The notes under the pieces were generated by a model that made no database searches, was not told where the DNA came from, and saw only the letters and a program-made list of their open reading frames with translations. From Thermoplasmata archaeon (GTDB lineage: Archaea > Thermoplasmatota > E2 > JACPAO01 > JAHFTW01), in contig JAHFTW010000004.1 in assembly GCA_023269235.1 (NCBI GenBank), positions 120,666-184,665 on the forward strand: DNA of 64,000 bases, given 5' to 3'. Shown here piece after piece: positions 9,416-18,147 of the stretch; position 1 is the stretch's first letter; every line of letters begins with the position of its first letter. A program made the position numbers and the translations under genes.

Positions 9416-9449
9416 GCCGCGCGCTTCCGACCGCAGAGGAGCAGAGGGT

Positions 9450-9947
9450 CTAGAGTTTGTCCACGGGGTCGGCGCGGGACGCTTTGATGATCTCGGCGAT
9501 GCGTTTGGCTTTCGCCATCTTGGCCTTTTCGTCATCGCTCTCGGCGACCACAGGGGGGACGGGGGTGGGCTTGTTGTTGCGGTCGAGGGCGACGAACGTC
9601 ATGTAGCAGCTCGCGGTGTGGCGCACCTCGCCGGTCTGCGGGGACTCCGCCTCGACGCGCACACCGACGAGCATGCTGGTCTTGCCGACGTGGCGCACGG
9701 TGGCCTTGATGACGAGGATGTCGCCGATGTACACCGGCTCGCGGAAGTCCATGCGCTCGAGGGAGACCGTGACGACTTTGGGGACGCGGGCGTGGCGCCA
9801 CGCGGCGACGGCGGCGGCCTCGTCAATGTACTTCAGGATGGCCCCACCGTGGACGTTGCCGTACACGTTGGCCTCGTCGGGCGTCATGAGCTTGCTCATC
9901 GTGGTGGACGACTGGCTCATGGGCACGGGCGGCAGGGAGGTGGGCAC
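9450..9947 (-). CDS. Acyl-CoA thioesterase (BACH/YciA-type hotdog)
   Basis: Hydrolyses acyl-CoA to free acid and CoA. One hotdog domain covers residues ~12-125: NVHGGAILKYIDEAAAVAAWRHA carries the helix and catalytic Asp region, followed by EPVYIGDILVIKATVRHVGKTSM typical of acyl-CoA hydrolases. The tail (~125-165) is charged and Lys-rich. Several in-frame starts exist (GTG 9953, GTG 9947, ATG 9917). GTG 9947 is chosen because a TATA-like CCGCTAAG (9970-9977) is centred 26 nt upstream. The physiological acyl chain cannot be read from sequence. In archaea with isoprenoid lipids such enzymes probably serve fatty-acid degradation or CoA recycling. Confidence 0.9.
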   Translation of the reverse strand: MPTSLPPVPMSQSSTTMSKLMTPDEANVYGNVHGGAILKYIDEAAAVAAWRHARVPKVVTVSLERMDFREPVYIGDILVIKATVRHVGKTSMLVGVRVEAESPQTGEVRHTASCYMTFVALDRNNKPTPVPPVVAESDDEKAKMAKAKRIAEIIKASRADPVDKL

Positions 9948-9992
9948 AGGCACACGAGAACGGAGGCCGACTTAGCGGTTCCTTTCAGGCTT

Positions 9993-10823
9993 TCAGCCCA
10001 GCCGGCTCTGGCGGCTCGCCTTCGTCCCAGACTCGGGCGGGCCGGGAAAGAGCACCTCGCCGGGGCCGCGTTGCAGCCGCTTCGCCAAGGCCTCGTCGCC
10101 GAGCGCCGCCGCGATGGTGGAGAACGAGTCCACGGCGTTGCCCTCGAACGGGTTCGTCACGATCACGAAGGCCTCCTTCCACGGCGCCTGCGCGAGCCGC
10201 TTGCGCATCTCGAGGATGTCGCCCGTGCGGTCGAGGACCTTGAGGTAGCGGCCGCGCGTCTCCATCTGGCTGCCCGTGAAACGGACGAAGCCGGTGGCGG
10301 CGGTGGCCCACGGCGGGGCGAACGCCTTGGGGTGCGTGGACCACACAAGCGGCGTCTCCAGGTCCTCGAGCAGGGCCTCGAAGGCGGGCACGAACCAGGA
10401 CGTGTTGCGCACCTCGACGGCGAAGCTGCCCGCGGGCCGCAACGACAGCAGCTCCAGCAGGCGGTCCCATCCGGCTTCGCGGGTGAGCAGAGGGGGGAAC
10501 TGGAGCAGGATGGGGCCGAGCTTGCCCGCGTCGGCCAGCGGGGCGAGCGCGTCGAGCCAGGCGCGCGCCTCGTCGAGCGTGCCGCCCTTGTGCGTGACGG
10601 TCTCCCAGAACTTCGGCAGGAACAGGAACCCCTCCGGCGTCTGCTCGACCCACGCCGCCAACATCGCCGCATCCGGCATCTGGTGGGAGAGCAAGCTCGC
10701 CTCCACGACGGGGAAAAGGCCGGCGTACCGCGGCAGGTGCTCGTCATGCTTCGTGCCCAGCGGGTAGAGCGCGTTGTCGAAGTGGCGGTTCGACCACGCC
10801 GCGAGCCCGAACCGCAGCTTCAC
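9993..10823 (-). CDS. DUF72 family protein (YecE-like)
   Basis: A 276-residue DUF72 protein with a predicted TIM-barrel fold and unknown biochemical role. Family features visible: N-terminal FGLAAWSNRHFDNALYP, the strand/helix FPVVEASLL, FLPKFWETVTH, LLQFPPLL around residue 110 and AVEVRNTSWF. The length is normal for the family. ATG 10823 is the only start that keeps the first beta-strand. No clear TATA box was seen. It is divergent from a secreted-protein gene, with a 134-bp gap. DUF72 proteins have been speculatively linked to nucleic-acid metabolism, and nothing local settles this. Confidence 0.88.
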   Translation of the reverse strand: MKLRFGLAAWSNRHFDNALYPLGTKHDEHLPRYAGLFPVVEASLLSHQMPDAAMLAAWVEQTPEGFLFLPKFWETVTHKGGTLDEARAWLDALAPLADAGKLGPILLQFPPLLTREAGWDRLLELLSLRPAGSFAVEVRNTSWFVPAFEALLEDLETPLVWSTHPKAFAPPWATAATGFVRFTGSQMETRGRYLKVLDRTGDILEMRKRLAQAPWKEAFVIVTNPFEGNAVDSFSTIAAALGDEALAKRLQRGPGEVLFPGPPESGTKASRQSRLG

Positions 10824-10957
10824 GGCAACCCCAGGAAGCCGAAACGGCTTGAACTCTTGCGCCGAGGACGGTGAAACCGGGCAGGCGGTGGCGCGACCGT
10901 TCCAACTCGTCCTCGCCGAAGGCTACCCAACCCGGCCCGCAAGGGCACGTGAACCCC
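10824..10957. other. Divergent intergenic region
   Basis: Holds no supported gene. It contains an 8-bp inverted repeat CGAGGACG (10863-10870) / CGTCCTCG (10909-10916). No obvious TATA element is visible on either strand. Confidence 0.3.
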
Positions 10958-11851
10958 ATGAACACCCTACTGCGAACCCTGCTCTGCGCAGCCCTGCTCC
11001 TGGCGCCGGCCGGCGTGAGTGCGTTCAATCCGCCCCTGCCGGACCCCTCCGGAATCATCAACCTCCCAGTCGGTCCGGCGTTGCCCCCCGGCGTCAAGGT
11101 TCCAAAAATCCCGGACATCCCGGACCTGCCGATGCCCGGGCTTCCCCAGGGGCTCGACCTGGTGGGGCGCGTCCTGGGGGCTGTGCCCGAGGACTGCGTT
11201 CCCAGCTCGACGGCGGAGACCACACCTTGGGTGGAGGTCCCGGGGGTCGGGGCCCAGTCCACCACTCGTTTCAGCGCCGTAGCGTGCGACGCAGGGAACC
11301 TGGACCCTCTCGCCGGCACGGCGGAATCCACCGCCTCGTTCGAGGGCGAATGCACGGTGACGGTGTCGAAGACCCTGCATGAGGAAGGTTGGGCCGTCAA
11401 TCTCCTCATCTTTCAGATGGGCACCCACACCGTCGTCCTCAACATCTCGAGTCACCTGCAATGCAGTGGCACGGTCACGGTGACTGTGACCTACTCGGGA
11501 GGCCTGGGGCCCCGTGTTGGTAGCTCGACGGCAGGCACGGCCGAGTTCGCAGGGCCCAACGGCATGACGGCCCCGGTCAGCCTGCCCGTGCGCCAAAATG
11601 CGGGTGGCTGCGCCTACATGAGTCCGGTGGAGGAGAGCTGCACCGAAACGAAGCCGCTCTCCGGCCACCATGATGCGACGTTCGCCAATCTCGTTCCCAA
11701 GAGCGTGAACGCCTGCGTCGAGGTCGCCTGGACGAACGGCCTGCAAGACGTCTCTGGCATCGCGTCCGCGTCAGGGAACCTCAAACCCTGCACCAGGTCA
11801 ATCCCGGTCCAGGAAATCAACGCGGAGAGGTTGAGCAGTCTGCTAGGCTAG
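10958..11851 (+). CDS. Secreted protein of unknown function
   Basis: No family recognised. It has 297 residues with a clear Sec signal peptide (MNTLLRTLLCAALLLAPAGVSA), so I place the start at ATG 10958 rather than at the GTG 87 nt upstream. The mature part begins with a Pro-rich stretch (PLPDPSGIINLPVGPALPPG and PKIPDIPDLPMPGLP). A Thr/Val/Gly-rich beta-type region follows, with about nine cysteines, many probably disulfide-bonded outside the cell. There is no C-terminal anchor. It is followed by a pyrimidine-rich T8 terminator. Codon use matches its neighbours. Confidence 0.72.
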   Translation: MNTLLRTLLCAALLLAPAGVSAFNPPLPDPSGIINLPVGPALPPGVKVPKIPDIPDLPMPGLPQGLDLVGRVLGAVPEDCVPSSTAETTPWVEVPGVGAQSTTRFSAVACDAGNLDPLAGTAESTASFEGECTVTVSKTLHEEGWAVNLLIFQMGTHTVVLNISSHLQCSGTVTVTVTYSGGLGPRVGSSTAGTAEFAGPNGMTAPVSLPVRQNAGGCAYMSPVEESCTETKPLSGHHDATFANLVPKSVNACVEVAWTNGLQDVSGIASASGNLKPCTRSIPVQEINAERLSSLLG

Positions 11852-11869
11852 CGTGGGCATGCGTCCTTT

Positions 11870-11904
11870 TCCTTCCTCTTCCCTCTTCCCCGCTCCTTTT
11901 TTTT
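11870..11904 (+). terminator. Pyrimidine-rich terminator
   Basis: A C/T-only run ending in eight T (11897-11904), 45-50 nt after the stop of the secreted-protein gene; typical of archaeal T-tract termination without a hairpin. Confidence 0.6.
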
Positions 11905-11973
11905 GTCGGGCGTCTTCAAGGCACACCAACCGTTGTGCGAAGCGAGCTAAATGCCGCACGGGATAGTGGGCCT

Positions 11974-12624
11974 GTGCGCGTCTTCTTGCTTGCCCTCCTG
12001 GTAATGCCTGGCTGCCTGCAACTGCCGGGCCCAGACCAGACCACGACGACGACGGTCTCTTTCAACGCTACCCTCTGCAGCTTTTCCGGGTACGACCCAA
12101 GCAGCCAGGACCCCTACACGATCACGGGATGTCCAATTCCCATCCTTGGGGGCGACCTTTCGCGCACTCGCAAATGGCGCGTGGAGTTGCCCGCCAACAT
12201 CACGGGCCTTAGTCTCACCCTGAACAAATCGGCCCTGGCGACTGGACGGTATTCGCTTGGCCTTACCGCCGAGGGTTTCGAGGCATCGACCGATGGACTT
12301 GGCGTCTTGGCCAACGATGCGAGGCAGGACCTTCTCCCCCACGGCGGGTTCCGGACGTTCACGTGGCACGCGAGCGTCTGCGATATCCGTTGGGTCATTT
12401 TTGCCGTTGCGGTCGAGGGGGACATGGGCGCCTCGCAGTTCAAGTTGGATTACCACGCCCAGGCGGCGAACGTGACGGTCTACGCGCCAGAGCTGGACCC
12501 GCATGGAGCGTCCACATGCAACAAGGTCTGGACCGGGGACCCCTACGTCCCCGTAGGCATTCTTGGACCGATGCAGGCGAGTCCGGCAGGATGGCCGTCT
12601 GCCGCGCGTCTTCCCCAACCCTGA
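11974..12624 (+). CDS. Lipoprotein of unknown function
   Basis: Encodes 216 residues from GTG 11974, chosen because it places a compact signal peptide (MRVFLLALLVMPGC) directly at the start; an upstream GTG (11935) would add a polar, non-signal extension. MPGC is a lipobox-like site. A Thr run (QTTTTTVSF) follows, then a beta-rich domain with several cysteines. No domain recognised. The stop codon lies within the TATA-like element of the isocitrate dehydrogenase promoter, so the two genes are packed but probably transcribed separately. Confidence 0.68.
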   Translation: MRVFLLALLVMPGCLQLPGPDQTTTTTVSFNATLCSFSGYDPSSQDPYTITGCPIPILGGDLSRTRKWRVELPANITGLSLTLNKSALATGRYSLGLTAEGFEASTDGLGVLANDARQDLLPHGGFRTFTWHASVCDIRWVIFAVAVEGDMGASQFKLDYHAQAANVTVYAPELDPHGASTCNKVWTGDPYVPVGILGPMQASPAGWPSAARLPQP

Positions 12625-12630
12625 TAAACC
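12622..12630 (+). promoter_or_regulatory. TATA-like box of icd
   Basis: TGATAAACC is centred 26 nt before the icd ATG, consistent with a leaderless transcript. It overlaps the stop codon of the preceding lipoprotein gene. Confidence 0.55.
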
Positions 12631-12651
12631 CGCTCCGGTGGGCACGCCCTC

Positions 12652-13911
12652 ATGAGCAAGGCGCCCCAGGTGCCCGTCGGCGGGAAGGCCATCACGCTTG
12701 TCCAAGGCAAGCTGGTCGTCCCTGACCACCCGATCATCCCCTTCATCGAGGGCGATGGGACCGGTCCCGACATCTGGAAAGCGTCGCAGCGCGTCTTCGA
12801 CGCCGCCGTCGAGAAGGCATACGCGGGCAAGCGCAAGGTCCACTGGATGGAGGTCCTCGCCGGCCAGAAGGCGTTCCTCGCCGTCAACAACTGGCTGCCG
12901 GACGAGACCCTGGACGCCTGCCGCAAGTACCTCGTCTCGATCAAGGGCCCCCTTGAGACCCCCGTCGGTGGCGGCATCCGCAGCCTGAACGTCGCGCTCC
13001 GGCAGAACCTCGACCTCTACGTCTGCTTGCGCCCGGTGCGCTGGTACCACGGCGTCCCTTCCCCGGTCCGCGAGCCTGAGAAGATCGACATGGTCATCTT
13101 CCGCGAGAACACCGAGGACATCTACGCCGGCATCGAGTTCAAGGCCGGCACGCCCGAGGCGGCGAAGTTCAAGGAGTTCCTCACGGCCCAGATGGGCGTC
13201 AAGAAGATCCGCTTCCCCGACTCCTCCGGCTTCGGCGTCAAGCCGGTGTCCGAGGAGGGCACGAAGCGCCTGGTGCGCGCCGCCTTGCAGTACGCCCTCG
13301 ACCACAAGCGCGAGTCGCTCACCATCGTGCACAAGGGCAACATCATGAAGTTCACCGAGGGCGCCTTCCGTGACTGGGCCTACGAGGTCGCCACCCAGGA
13401 GTTCGGCGGCAAGGTCATCGGCGCCGGCCCCTGGGTCGAGCTGCCCGGCGGCATGGTCGTCAAGGACATGATCGCCGACAACATGCTGCAGCAGATCCTC
13501 TTGCGCCCGGCGGAGTACGACGTCATCGCGACGCTCAACCTCAACGGCGACTACATCTCGGACGCCCTCGCGGCCCAGGTCGGCGGCATCGGCATCGCCC
13601 CTGGCGGGAACATCAACTACGCGACGGGCCACGCCGTCTTCGAGGCGACCCACGGCACCGCGCCGAAGTACGCGAACCAGGACAAGGTCAACCCCGGCTC
13701 CGTCATCCTCAGCGGCGTCATGATGCTGCGCTACATGGGATGGGACGAGGCGGCCGACCTCATTGAGACAGGCCTCGAGAAGACCATCGAGCAGAAGCGC
13801 GTCACCTACGACTTCGAGCGCCTGATGACCGGCGCGAAACTCCTCAAGTGCAGCGAGTTCGCCGAGGCCATCGTCGAGAACATGGGCGCCAAAGTCGTCA
13901 AGGTCTGGTGA
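12652..13911 (+). CDS. icd: Isocitrate dehydrogenase (NADP+)
   Basis: Oxidatively decarboxylates isocitrate to 2-oxoglutarate in the TCA cycle. The 419 residues align with E. coli Icd almost without gaps: [18 protein letters not shown] (substrate Ser/Arg loop), [11 protein letters not shown], and [16 protein letters not shown]. The cofactor-specificity residues Lys339-Tyr340 and Tyr386/Arg390 (VTYDFERL) correspond to K344, Y345, Y391 and R395 of the NADP-dependent enzyme, so NADP+ is predicted. A TATA-like box is centred 26 nt upstream of ATG 12652. It produces the substrate for the 2-oxoacid:ferredoxin oxidoreductase encoded ~10 kb downstream. Confidence 0.97.
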   Translation: MSKAPQVPVGGKAITLVQGKLVVPDHPIIPFIEGDGTGPDIWKASQRVFDAAVEKAYAGKRKVHWMEVLAGQKAFLAVNNWLPDETLDACRKYLVSIKGPLETPVGGGIRSLNVALRQNLDLYVCLRPVRWYHGVPSPVREPEKIDMVIFRENTEDIYAGIEFKAGTPEAAKFKEFLTAQMGVKKIRFPDSSGFGVKPVSEEGTKRLVRAALQYALDHKRESLTIVHKGNIMKFTEGAFRDWAYEVATQEFGGKVIGAGPWVELPGGMVVKDMIADNMLQQILLRPAEYDVIATLNLNGDYISDALAAQVGGIGIAPGGNINYATGHAVFEATHGTAPKYANQDKVNPGSVILSGVMMLRYMGWDEAADLIETGLEKTIEQKRVTYDFERLMTGAKLLKCSEFAEAIVENMGAKVVKVW

Positions 13912-14000
13912 GCGTACCGAACCGACGACGAGGCGTGTCGCCCGAGGGCTCCGTTAGTCGTCTTTTCGACCCGGGAGTGACCCTCATCGAAGTCCCTAGG

Positions 14001-14020
14001 CCGGGGGCCCCGGATTATAA
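14001..14020 (+). promoter_or_regulatory. Promoter with palindrome next to TATA box
   Basis: CCGGGG-G-CCCCGG (14001-14013) abuts ATTATAA (14014-14020). The TATA centre is 27 nt from the ATG at 14044. The palindrome overlaps the expected BRE position, so a bound protein there could block TFB. Confidence 0.5.
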
Positions 14021-14043
14021 GGGTCAAACGCCATTCGTGCGGT

Positions 14044-14406
14044 ATGTCAAATCTCTTGACAACCGTCGTGGTGTTGGCCATCTCTGCCGTCGCGCTTGCA
14101 GGATGCAGCTCGGCTCCCAGTGTCACCGTCGAGCAAAATGGCCTGTCGTCGGCCAGCGGCAAGGACTCCAAGACGCTGGACTGCAGCAGCGGCAAGGGGT
14201 CCATTGCCTACACGACGACCGGCACCGCCGGAAAAATCCACATCAGTTTGAAGGATCAAGCCGATGGCAAAATCATTGACAAGGACGATGTCTCCGGATC
14301 GGCCAGCGGGACCCTCGCGGACCTGCGAGGCGCCGCAGGAACCTGGACCCTGACGGTCGAGCGTTCCAGCTTTTCGGGGTCTTACAGCGTCCGACTGACC
14401 TGCTGA
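14044..14406 (+). CDS. Small lipoprotein of unknown function
   Basis: 120 residues. A textbook lipoprotein signal (hydrophobic VVVLAISAVALAGC, Cys20) is followed by a Ser/Gly/Thr-rich ~100-residue beta-type domain with two further cysteines. The only good start, ATG 14044, lies 27 nt after a strong TATA box (ATTATAA), so the mRNA is probably leaderless. No family recognised. It is followed by a terminator-like hairpin, making it a monocistronic unit. Confidence 0.78.
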   Translation: MSNLLTTVVVLAISAVALAGCSSAPSVTVEQNGLSSASGKDSKTLDCSSGKGSIAYTTTGTAGKIHISLKDQADGKIIDKDDVSGSASGTLADLRGAAGTWTLTVERSSFSGSYSVRLTC

Positions 14407-14420
14407 ATCCGATGGTGGTT

Positions 14421-14440
14421 CCCCGGCCAGACGCCCGGGG
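14421..14440 (+). terminator. Hairpin after small lipoprotein gene
   Basis: CCCCGG/CCGGGG stem with an 8-nt loop, 15 nt after the stop codon. No T-tract follows directly, so termination is only suggested. Confidence 0.4.
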
Positions 14441-14533
14441 CTCGCTGAAGCGCCTGCTGGAGGCATCCCCGCACCGACTGGGCGGGACCTGGCGCCACAA
14501 ACCCTCTAACGGATGATCACCCCTGGCCCAAGC

Positions 14534-15778
14534 ATGAACCGAGTCGTCATCGCCGCCGCAGCCCTCCTGCTTGTGGCCGGTTGCGCCACGCCCGCGATAA
14601 AGACGGGGACGACCAACTCCTCAACCTCGACGACGGACGCGTCGTTGCAGTTCCGCGCCCCCATCGACTTCGGCACGAAAAAGGGCCCGGTCGCGTTCGG
14701 CACCAACTGCATGGACTCGGTGCAGGACGGCGACTGTGGACTTGGCGAGCCCGAGGTCGAAGTGGACTCCAAAGGCACCGTCTACGTCGCCGCGGTCTGT
14801 TGCCTCACCAACAGCCCACCCGTGTACGTGAGCCGCGACGGCGGCGCGAGCTTCACCCCGCTCGCCACGCCGACCGGCGTGCGCGAGGCGCAGGGCATCG
14901 AGGGCGACTTCGCCATCGACGGCAAGGGCCGCGTCTACTTCACCGACATCGACTTCGCGGCGAGCTTCCAGGTCTCCGTGTGGGACAAGGACGGCGCGTT
15001 CCAGCGCTACACGAAGTGGCCCGCCCCGCCGCTCGTGGACCGCGATTGGGTGCGCGCCGAAGGCGACGGCGTTGTGTACTACGCCTACAACACGGCCACG
15101 GCGACGAACGTCTACAAGTCCACGGACGCGGGCATGACCTGGAGCCCCATCTACATCCATCAGGCCGGTTTCGGCCTCGGCATGGCCGTTCTTGGCCCCA
15201 AGGCGGGCCAGTACTGGCTTCTTGGTCCCGGCACCTCCGATCACACCGACGACGGGGGACTGACCTGGAAGGTCGAGGCGACGACGGCGCCGCCTGGGAA
15301 CCACTTCGTCGTCGGGGCGTTCGACGACGCGGGCAACCTCTACGCCGGCTCCGATGCCAGCAACCAGATCACGGTGGCGCGCAGGAGCCCGGACGGCCAC
15401 TGGACCCCGCCCGTCAACATCACGGCCCCCGAACGCGGCAAGATGCCGTGGATGGCCTCCGGCAGCGACGGCTCCGTCGCCATCGCGTGGTACGGCACCA
15501 ACGCCTCCGCCCCCGACCACTGGTACCTCCACGCCGCCGTGAGCCGCGACCATGGCGCGACGTGGGCCACGGTCATCGCCGACCCGCAACCGGTCTTCGT
15601 CGGCGACCTGCAGCGCGACCTGCTGGACTTCTTCCAGCTCGAGGCGGGCCCTGACGGCGCGCTCCACATCGCGTATAGCAGCCTCCCCCAGGGCGAGGGA
15701 AACGAGGAGCATCTGCGCTACGTCCGCAGCGAACCGGACGGACGTTTCGCGGCGGCGAACTACCGCAACGGCCCCTAG
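14534..15778 (+). CDS. Sialidase-like beta-propeller lipoprotein (BNR/Asp-box repeats)
   Basis: 414 residues. A lipobox ([10 protein letters not shown]) anchors a six-bladed sialidase/BNR-type propeller on the cell surface. Asp-box-like turns are visible: [30 protein letters not shown] and [10 protein letters not shown]. The catalytic Arg triad and Tyr of true sialidases cannot be assigned confidently, so this may be a binding or non-sialidase propeller. ATG 14534 is favoured over ATG 14513 because it starts at the signal peptide and follows a TATA-like CTCTAAC (~14507) by 27 nt. Confidence 0.78.
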   Translation: MNRVVIAAAALLLVAGCATPAIKTGTTNSSTSTTDASLQFRAPIDFGTKKGPVAFGTNCMDSVQDGDCGLGEPEVEVDSKGTVYVAAVCCLTNSPPVYVSRDGGASFTPLATPTGVREAQGIEGDFAIDGKGRVYFTDIDFAASFQVSVWDKDGAFQRYTKWPAPPLVDRDWVRAEGDGVVYYAYNTATATNVYKSTDAGMTWSPIYIHQAGFGLGMAVLGPKAGQYWLLGPGTSDHTDDGGLTWKVEATTAPPGNHFVVGAFDDAGNLYAGSDASNQITVARRSPDGHWTPPVNITAPERGKMPWMASGSDGSVAIAWYGTNASAPDHWYLHAAVSRDHGATWATVIADPQPVFVGDLQRDLLDFFQLEAGPDGALHIAYSSLPQGEGNEEHLRYVRSEPDGRFAAANYRNGP

Positions 15779-15791
15779 CCCGGCGAGGGGG

Positions 15792-15956
15792 TCAGGCCGC
15801 CGCGACCGCCGTCAGCGGGGCTTCGCATTCGGGGACCAACGACACGATGTCGCCAGGACGCGGACGAGGGCGGCGCGGGGGACGCTCCACAAACGGCACG
15901 GGGGTGGGCTCGACGTCAAGCTCGCCTATGGAGACTCGGGTCTCACATTCGGGCAT
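15792..15956 (-). CDS. Possible small protein of unknown function
   Basis: An open frame of about 54 residues from ATG 15956, 14 nt inside the end of the upstream membrane-protein gene. It has MPECE near the start, a Pro/Arg-rich middle and VPECE near the end, so a PECE motif occurs twice. An upstream in-frame ATG at 15974 is also possible. No family recognised. Coupled overlap with a real gene supports expression, but composition alone could produce such a frame. Confidence 0.35.
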   Translation of the reverse strand: MPECETRVSIGELDVEPTPVPFVERPPRRPRPRPGDIVSLVPECEAPLTAVAAA

Positions 15957-16185
15957 CGACGGCGAGCGTGCCATCGTCGTCGGCGGGGAACGTGTCCGGG
16001 CGCAGCACGGTGAGCGGCACGGGGGCCAGGGTCACTGCGCCGCCGGCGGCGACGAGCGAGAGGCCCAGGATGGCGTCGTGGTGGTCCACGAGCGTGATGG
16101 TGCCGGCGGCGAAGAGGAAGATGCCGGCGACCTTCGTGAAGAGGGTCACGAGCTTGTAGTCGCGTTCGGACAGGACCAGGGCCAC
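15943..16185 (-). CDS. Small membrane protein
   Basis: 80 residues with two predicted transmembrane helices ([16 protein letters not shown] and [19 protein letters not shown]) separated by a short DHHD loop, and a polar, acidic C-terminus. GTG 16185 is supported by a TATA-like CGATAAAGG on the minus strand centred ~27 nt upstream. No family recognised. It is divergent from the L44e operon. Confidence 0.62.
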   Translation of the reverse strand: MALVLSERDYKLVTLFTKVAGIFLFAAGTITLVDHHDAILGLSLVAAGGAVTLAPVPLTVLRPDTFPADDDGTLAVDARM

Positions 16186-16248
16186 GGGCTCGCGACGAAA
16201 CAGCCCCTTTATCGGGTTTGGGGAGGCGCTTCCACTCCAGAATCAAGG

Positions 16249-16374
16249 CTAAATAGTGCGTCAAGTCAGACGGGCTTGCCCTTCCCCTTGTCTTCCCGCC
16301 ACCGGATCGCCCGCGACCGGACATCGGGAAACCCGACGGCCTTGGAAGGGCGGCCGTCCAAAGGAGACATTGTC
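16249..16374 (+). promoter_or_regulatory. Promoter and structured leader of the L44e operon
   Basis: TATA-like CTAAATAG (16249-16256) would start transcription near 16278, leaving a leader of almost 100 nt, unlike the leaderless neighbours. The leader has a TCGGG-AAA-CCCGA hairpin (16324-16336), a 7-bp GACGGCC/GGCCGTC hairpin (16335-16358) sharing two bases with the first, and a strong Shine-Dalgarno AAGGAG (16361-16366) 8 nt before the ATG. Confidence 0.5.
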
Positions 16375-16665
16375 ATGAAACTGCCCCGCACCGTTCAGCG
16401 CTACTGCGCGAACAAGTGCCAGACGCACACCGCGCACGACGTCGAGCGCGTCAAGAAACGCAAGGCCAGCGAGTTGTCCTGGGGTCAGCGCCGTTTCCGC
16501 CGCGCGACCAAGGGCTACACTGGTTTCCCCCGCCCCAAGCCTGAGGGCCGCGAGAAGCCGACCAAGCGCATCTTCCTGCGCTACGTCTGCAAGAAGTGCG
16601 GCAAGGCCCACCAGCCCAACGCCTTCCGCGCCAAGAAGTTCGAGCTCGTCGAGGTGAAGGGCTAA
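16375..16665 (+). CDS. rpl44e: Ribosomal protein L44e (eL42)
   Basis: Component of the archaeal large ribosomal subunit near the E site. 96 residues, normal length. The zinc-binding pairs CANKC and CKKC flank a Lys/Arg-rich centre, and the conserved [19 protein letters not shown] segment is present. ATG 16375 is fixed by the upstream AAGGAG. Its TAA stop overlaps the S27e ATG (TAATG), the usual archaeal gene pair. Confidence 0.97.
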   Translation: MKLPRTVQRYCANKCQTHTAHDVERVKKRKASELSWGQRRFRRATKGYTGFPRPKPEGREKPTKRIFLRYVCKKCGKAHQPNAFRAKKFELVEVKG

Positions 16666-16841
16666 TGGTCGCCATCCGTGCCCGCTTCCTGAAGGTCAAG
16701 TGCCCGGACTGCGGCAACGAGCAGGTCTCGTTCAACCGCCCGGCCACCAAGGTCAACTGCCTCGTCTGCGGCGCCACCCTGGCGTCCCCGAACGGCGGCA
16801 CGGCCACCTTCAAGGGCGAGATTACCGCCCACTTCGATTGA
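16665..16841 (+). CDS. rps27e: Ribosomal protein S27e (eS27)
   Basis: Small-subunit ribosomal protein of 58 residues. Its C4 zinc ribbon is visible as CPDC (residues 14-17) and CLVC, followed by the family-typical GGTATFKGEITAHFD end. ATG 16665 shares one base with the L44e stop, so it is co-translated. A hairpin and pyrimidine tracts follow. Confidence 0.97.
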   Translation: MVAIRARFLKVKCPDCGNEQVSFNRPATKVNCLVCGATLASPNGGTATFKGEITAHFD

Positions 16842-16847
16842 GGCGAC

Positions 16848-16923
16848 GCCCCACGCGGGGCCTCCACTCGCTCGTTACTCTTCCCATCCTTCTCCCTCCC
16901 TTCTTTTGATTCGTTTTCGAATC
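16848..16923 (+). terminator. Terminator region after S27e, with a second inverted repeat
   Basis: GCCCC-ACGC-GGGGC hairpin (16848-16861), then C/T-rich tracts ending in TTTT. GATTCG-TTTT-CGAATC (16908-16923) forms a second small inverted repeat just before the lipoprotein gene. This suggests the ribosomal-protein mRNA often ends before aIF2-alpha. Confidence 0.5.
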
Positions 16924-16965
16924 GCGTCAGCAACCGTCTTCTAGGCTCGCGCCGGTGCGAAGGCG

Positions 16966-18147
16966 TTGCGGTTCGGCCTTGTCGTCTTCCTGCTGCTCCT
17001 CTCCGGGTGCGCCAATCTGCCGGACTTCGGAGGCGGCCCCGTGGGGCTTGTCCAGCGCATCGACGCGCCGGGCGTCTGCCCGAACTATCCCGGCCTGATT
17101 TGCCACTGGACCCAAGCAATAGAGGGCTGGACGTTGGAGCTGCGCCATCTTCGCGCCGCGTTCTCGGGCGAGGGCCTGCCCACGGCGTTGGAGGTCGCAA
17201 CGCCCGTCCGCCACCTGCTCATCCAGGACGCCATCGTGCAGAACTTCCCCTTCGGCGTGGACGTGCACGGATGCGACGGGTGTTCCGTCGAGGTCCGCGA
17301 CGCCATCTTCCAGGCAGGGGCGCTTGCCCATCCCACGGCCGCGAGCCTGAGCACGCTCCATGCCCTGCGCATCACAGGGCACGGTTCCTCCATCCAGATC
17401 TCCAACCTGCGGGTCATCGGTTACGCCGTGGGACTCAACGTCACCGGGACCACCCTCGACGCGGCAGACGTCGTCGTCGAAGGGTGCTCGACTGGGGTCA
17501 GCCTTGCCATGAAGGAATCCGCCACGGTCCGCCGCATCGCGGTGCGGCACTGTGAGAACGGCCTCCGGATGGCCGCGGCGGCCCTTGACGTCGGCAAGGC
17601 ATGGGTGTCCGACTCGGCCGTCGGAGCCGTCCTCATCGCGACCTCCACGCTCGTCCTGCAGGACGTCTCCGTCACCAGGTCGTCAACGCAGGGACTCGCG
17701 GCAAGCAGTCCGGAACAGCACTGGACCAACGTCACGCTGGCGGAGGACAGCAGCACGGGTGCCGTCATCGTCGGCAATCGGGTCGACATCGTCGGGTCTC
17801 GATTCACCTCCAACCAGGGGCTTCCCGGTTTCACGGGCCAAAATGGAATCGGCCTGGCCACCAGCACGCCAGTAGGCACGGCCTTCCAGGTGCACGGGTC
17901 CGTCTTCGAAGGGAACGCGGCCTGGGGCCTCCTGGACCTCGGCAGCGGATCCATCGACGCCACCGGGTGCTACTGGGGGTCCCCCAACGGTCCCCAGGTC
18001 CGACCCGTCGGTTCGTTCCAGGTCCCAGGACAGCCGGGCGGCGACGCCGTCACCCCCGGCGTGCTCTACGCCCCGTTCCTGACGGCGCCCCCGGGGCCCA
18101 CGACCTTTTCAAGGACCCCCTCGTCGGACACCTCGTGGCCAAACTGA
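16966..18147 (+). CDS. Beta-helix lipoprotein (NosD-like)
   Basis: 393 residues. Lipoprotein signal LVVFLLLLSGC, then repeated short beta-strand turns typical of right-handed parallel beta-helices. It ends with CYWGSPNGPQ, matching the WWG-x-PSGP motif seen in NosD/periplasmic copper-binding-type helices. An in-frame stop at 16942 leaves TTG 16966 as the only start before the signal peptide. It is inserted between S27e and aIF2-alpha and overlaps the latter by 13 nt. It is probably a surface protein; the ligand is unknown. Confidence 0.75.
   Translation: MRFGLVVFLLLLSGCANLPDFGGGPVGLVQRIDAPGVCPNYPGLICHWTQAIEGWTLELRHLRAAFSGEGLPTALEVATPVRHLLIQDAIVQNFPFGVDVHGCDGCSVEVRDAIFQAGALAHPTAASLSTLHALRITGHGSSIQISNLRVIGYAVGLNVTGTTLDAADVVVEGCSTGVSLAMKESATVRRIAVRHCENGLRMAAAALDVGKAWVSDSAVGAVLIATSTLVLQDVSVTRSSTQGLAASSPEQHWTNVTLAEDSSTGAVIVGNRVDIVGSRFTSNQGLPGFTGQNGIGLATSTPVGTAFQVHGSVFEGNAAWGLLDLGSGSIDATGCYWGSPNGPQVRPVGSFQVPGQPGGDAVTPGVLYAPFLTAPPGPTTFSRTPSSDTSWPN

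Noticed and set aside
10784..10800. GGTTCGACC resembling a tRNA T-loop
   Set aside because: It lies in the DUF72 coding start, and no acceptor, D or anticodon stem can be drawn around it.
11947..13653. Minus-strand open frame of 568 codons opposite icd
   Set aside because: Antisense shadow of a fully conserved isocitrate dehydrogenase.
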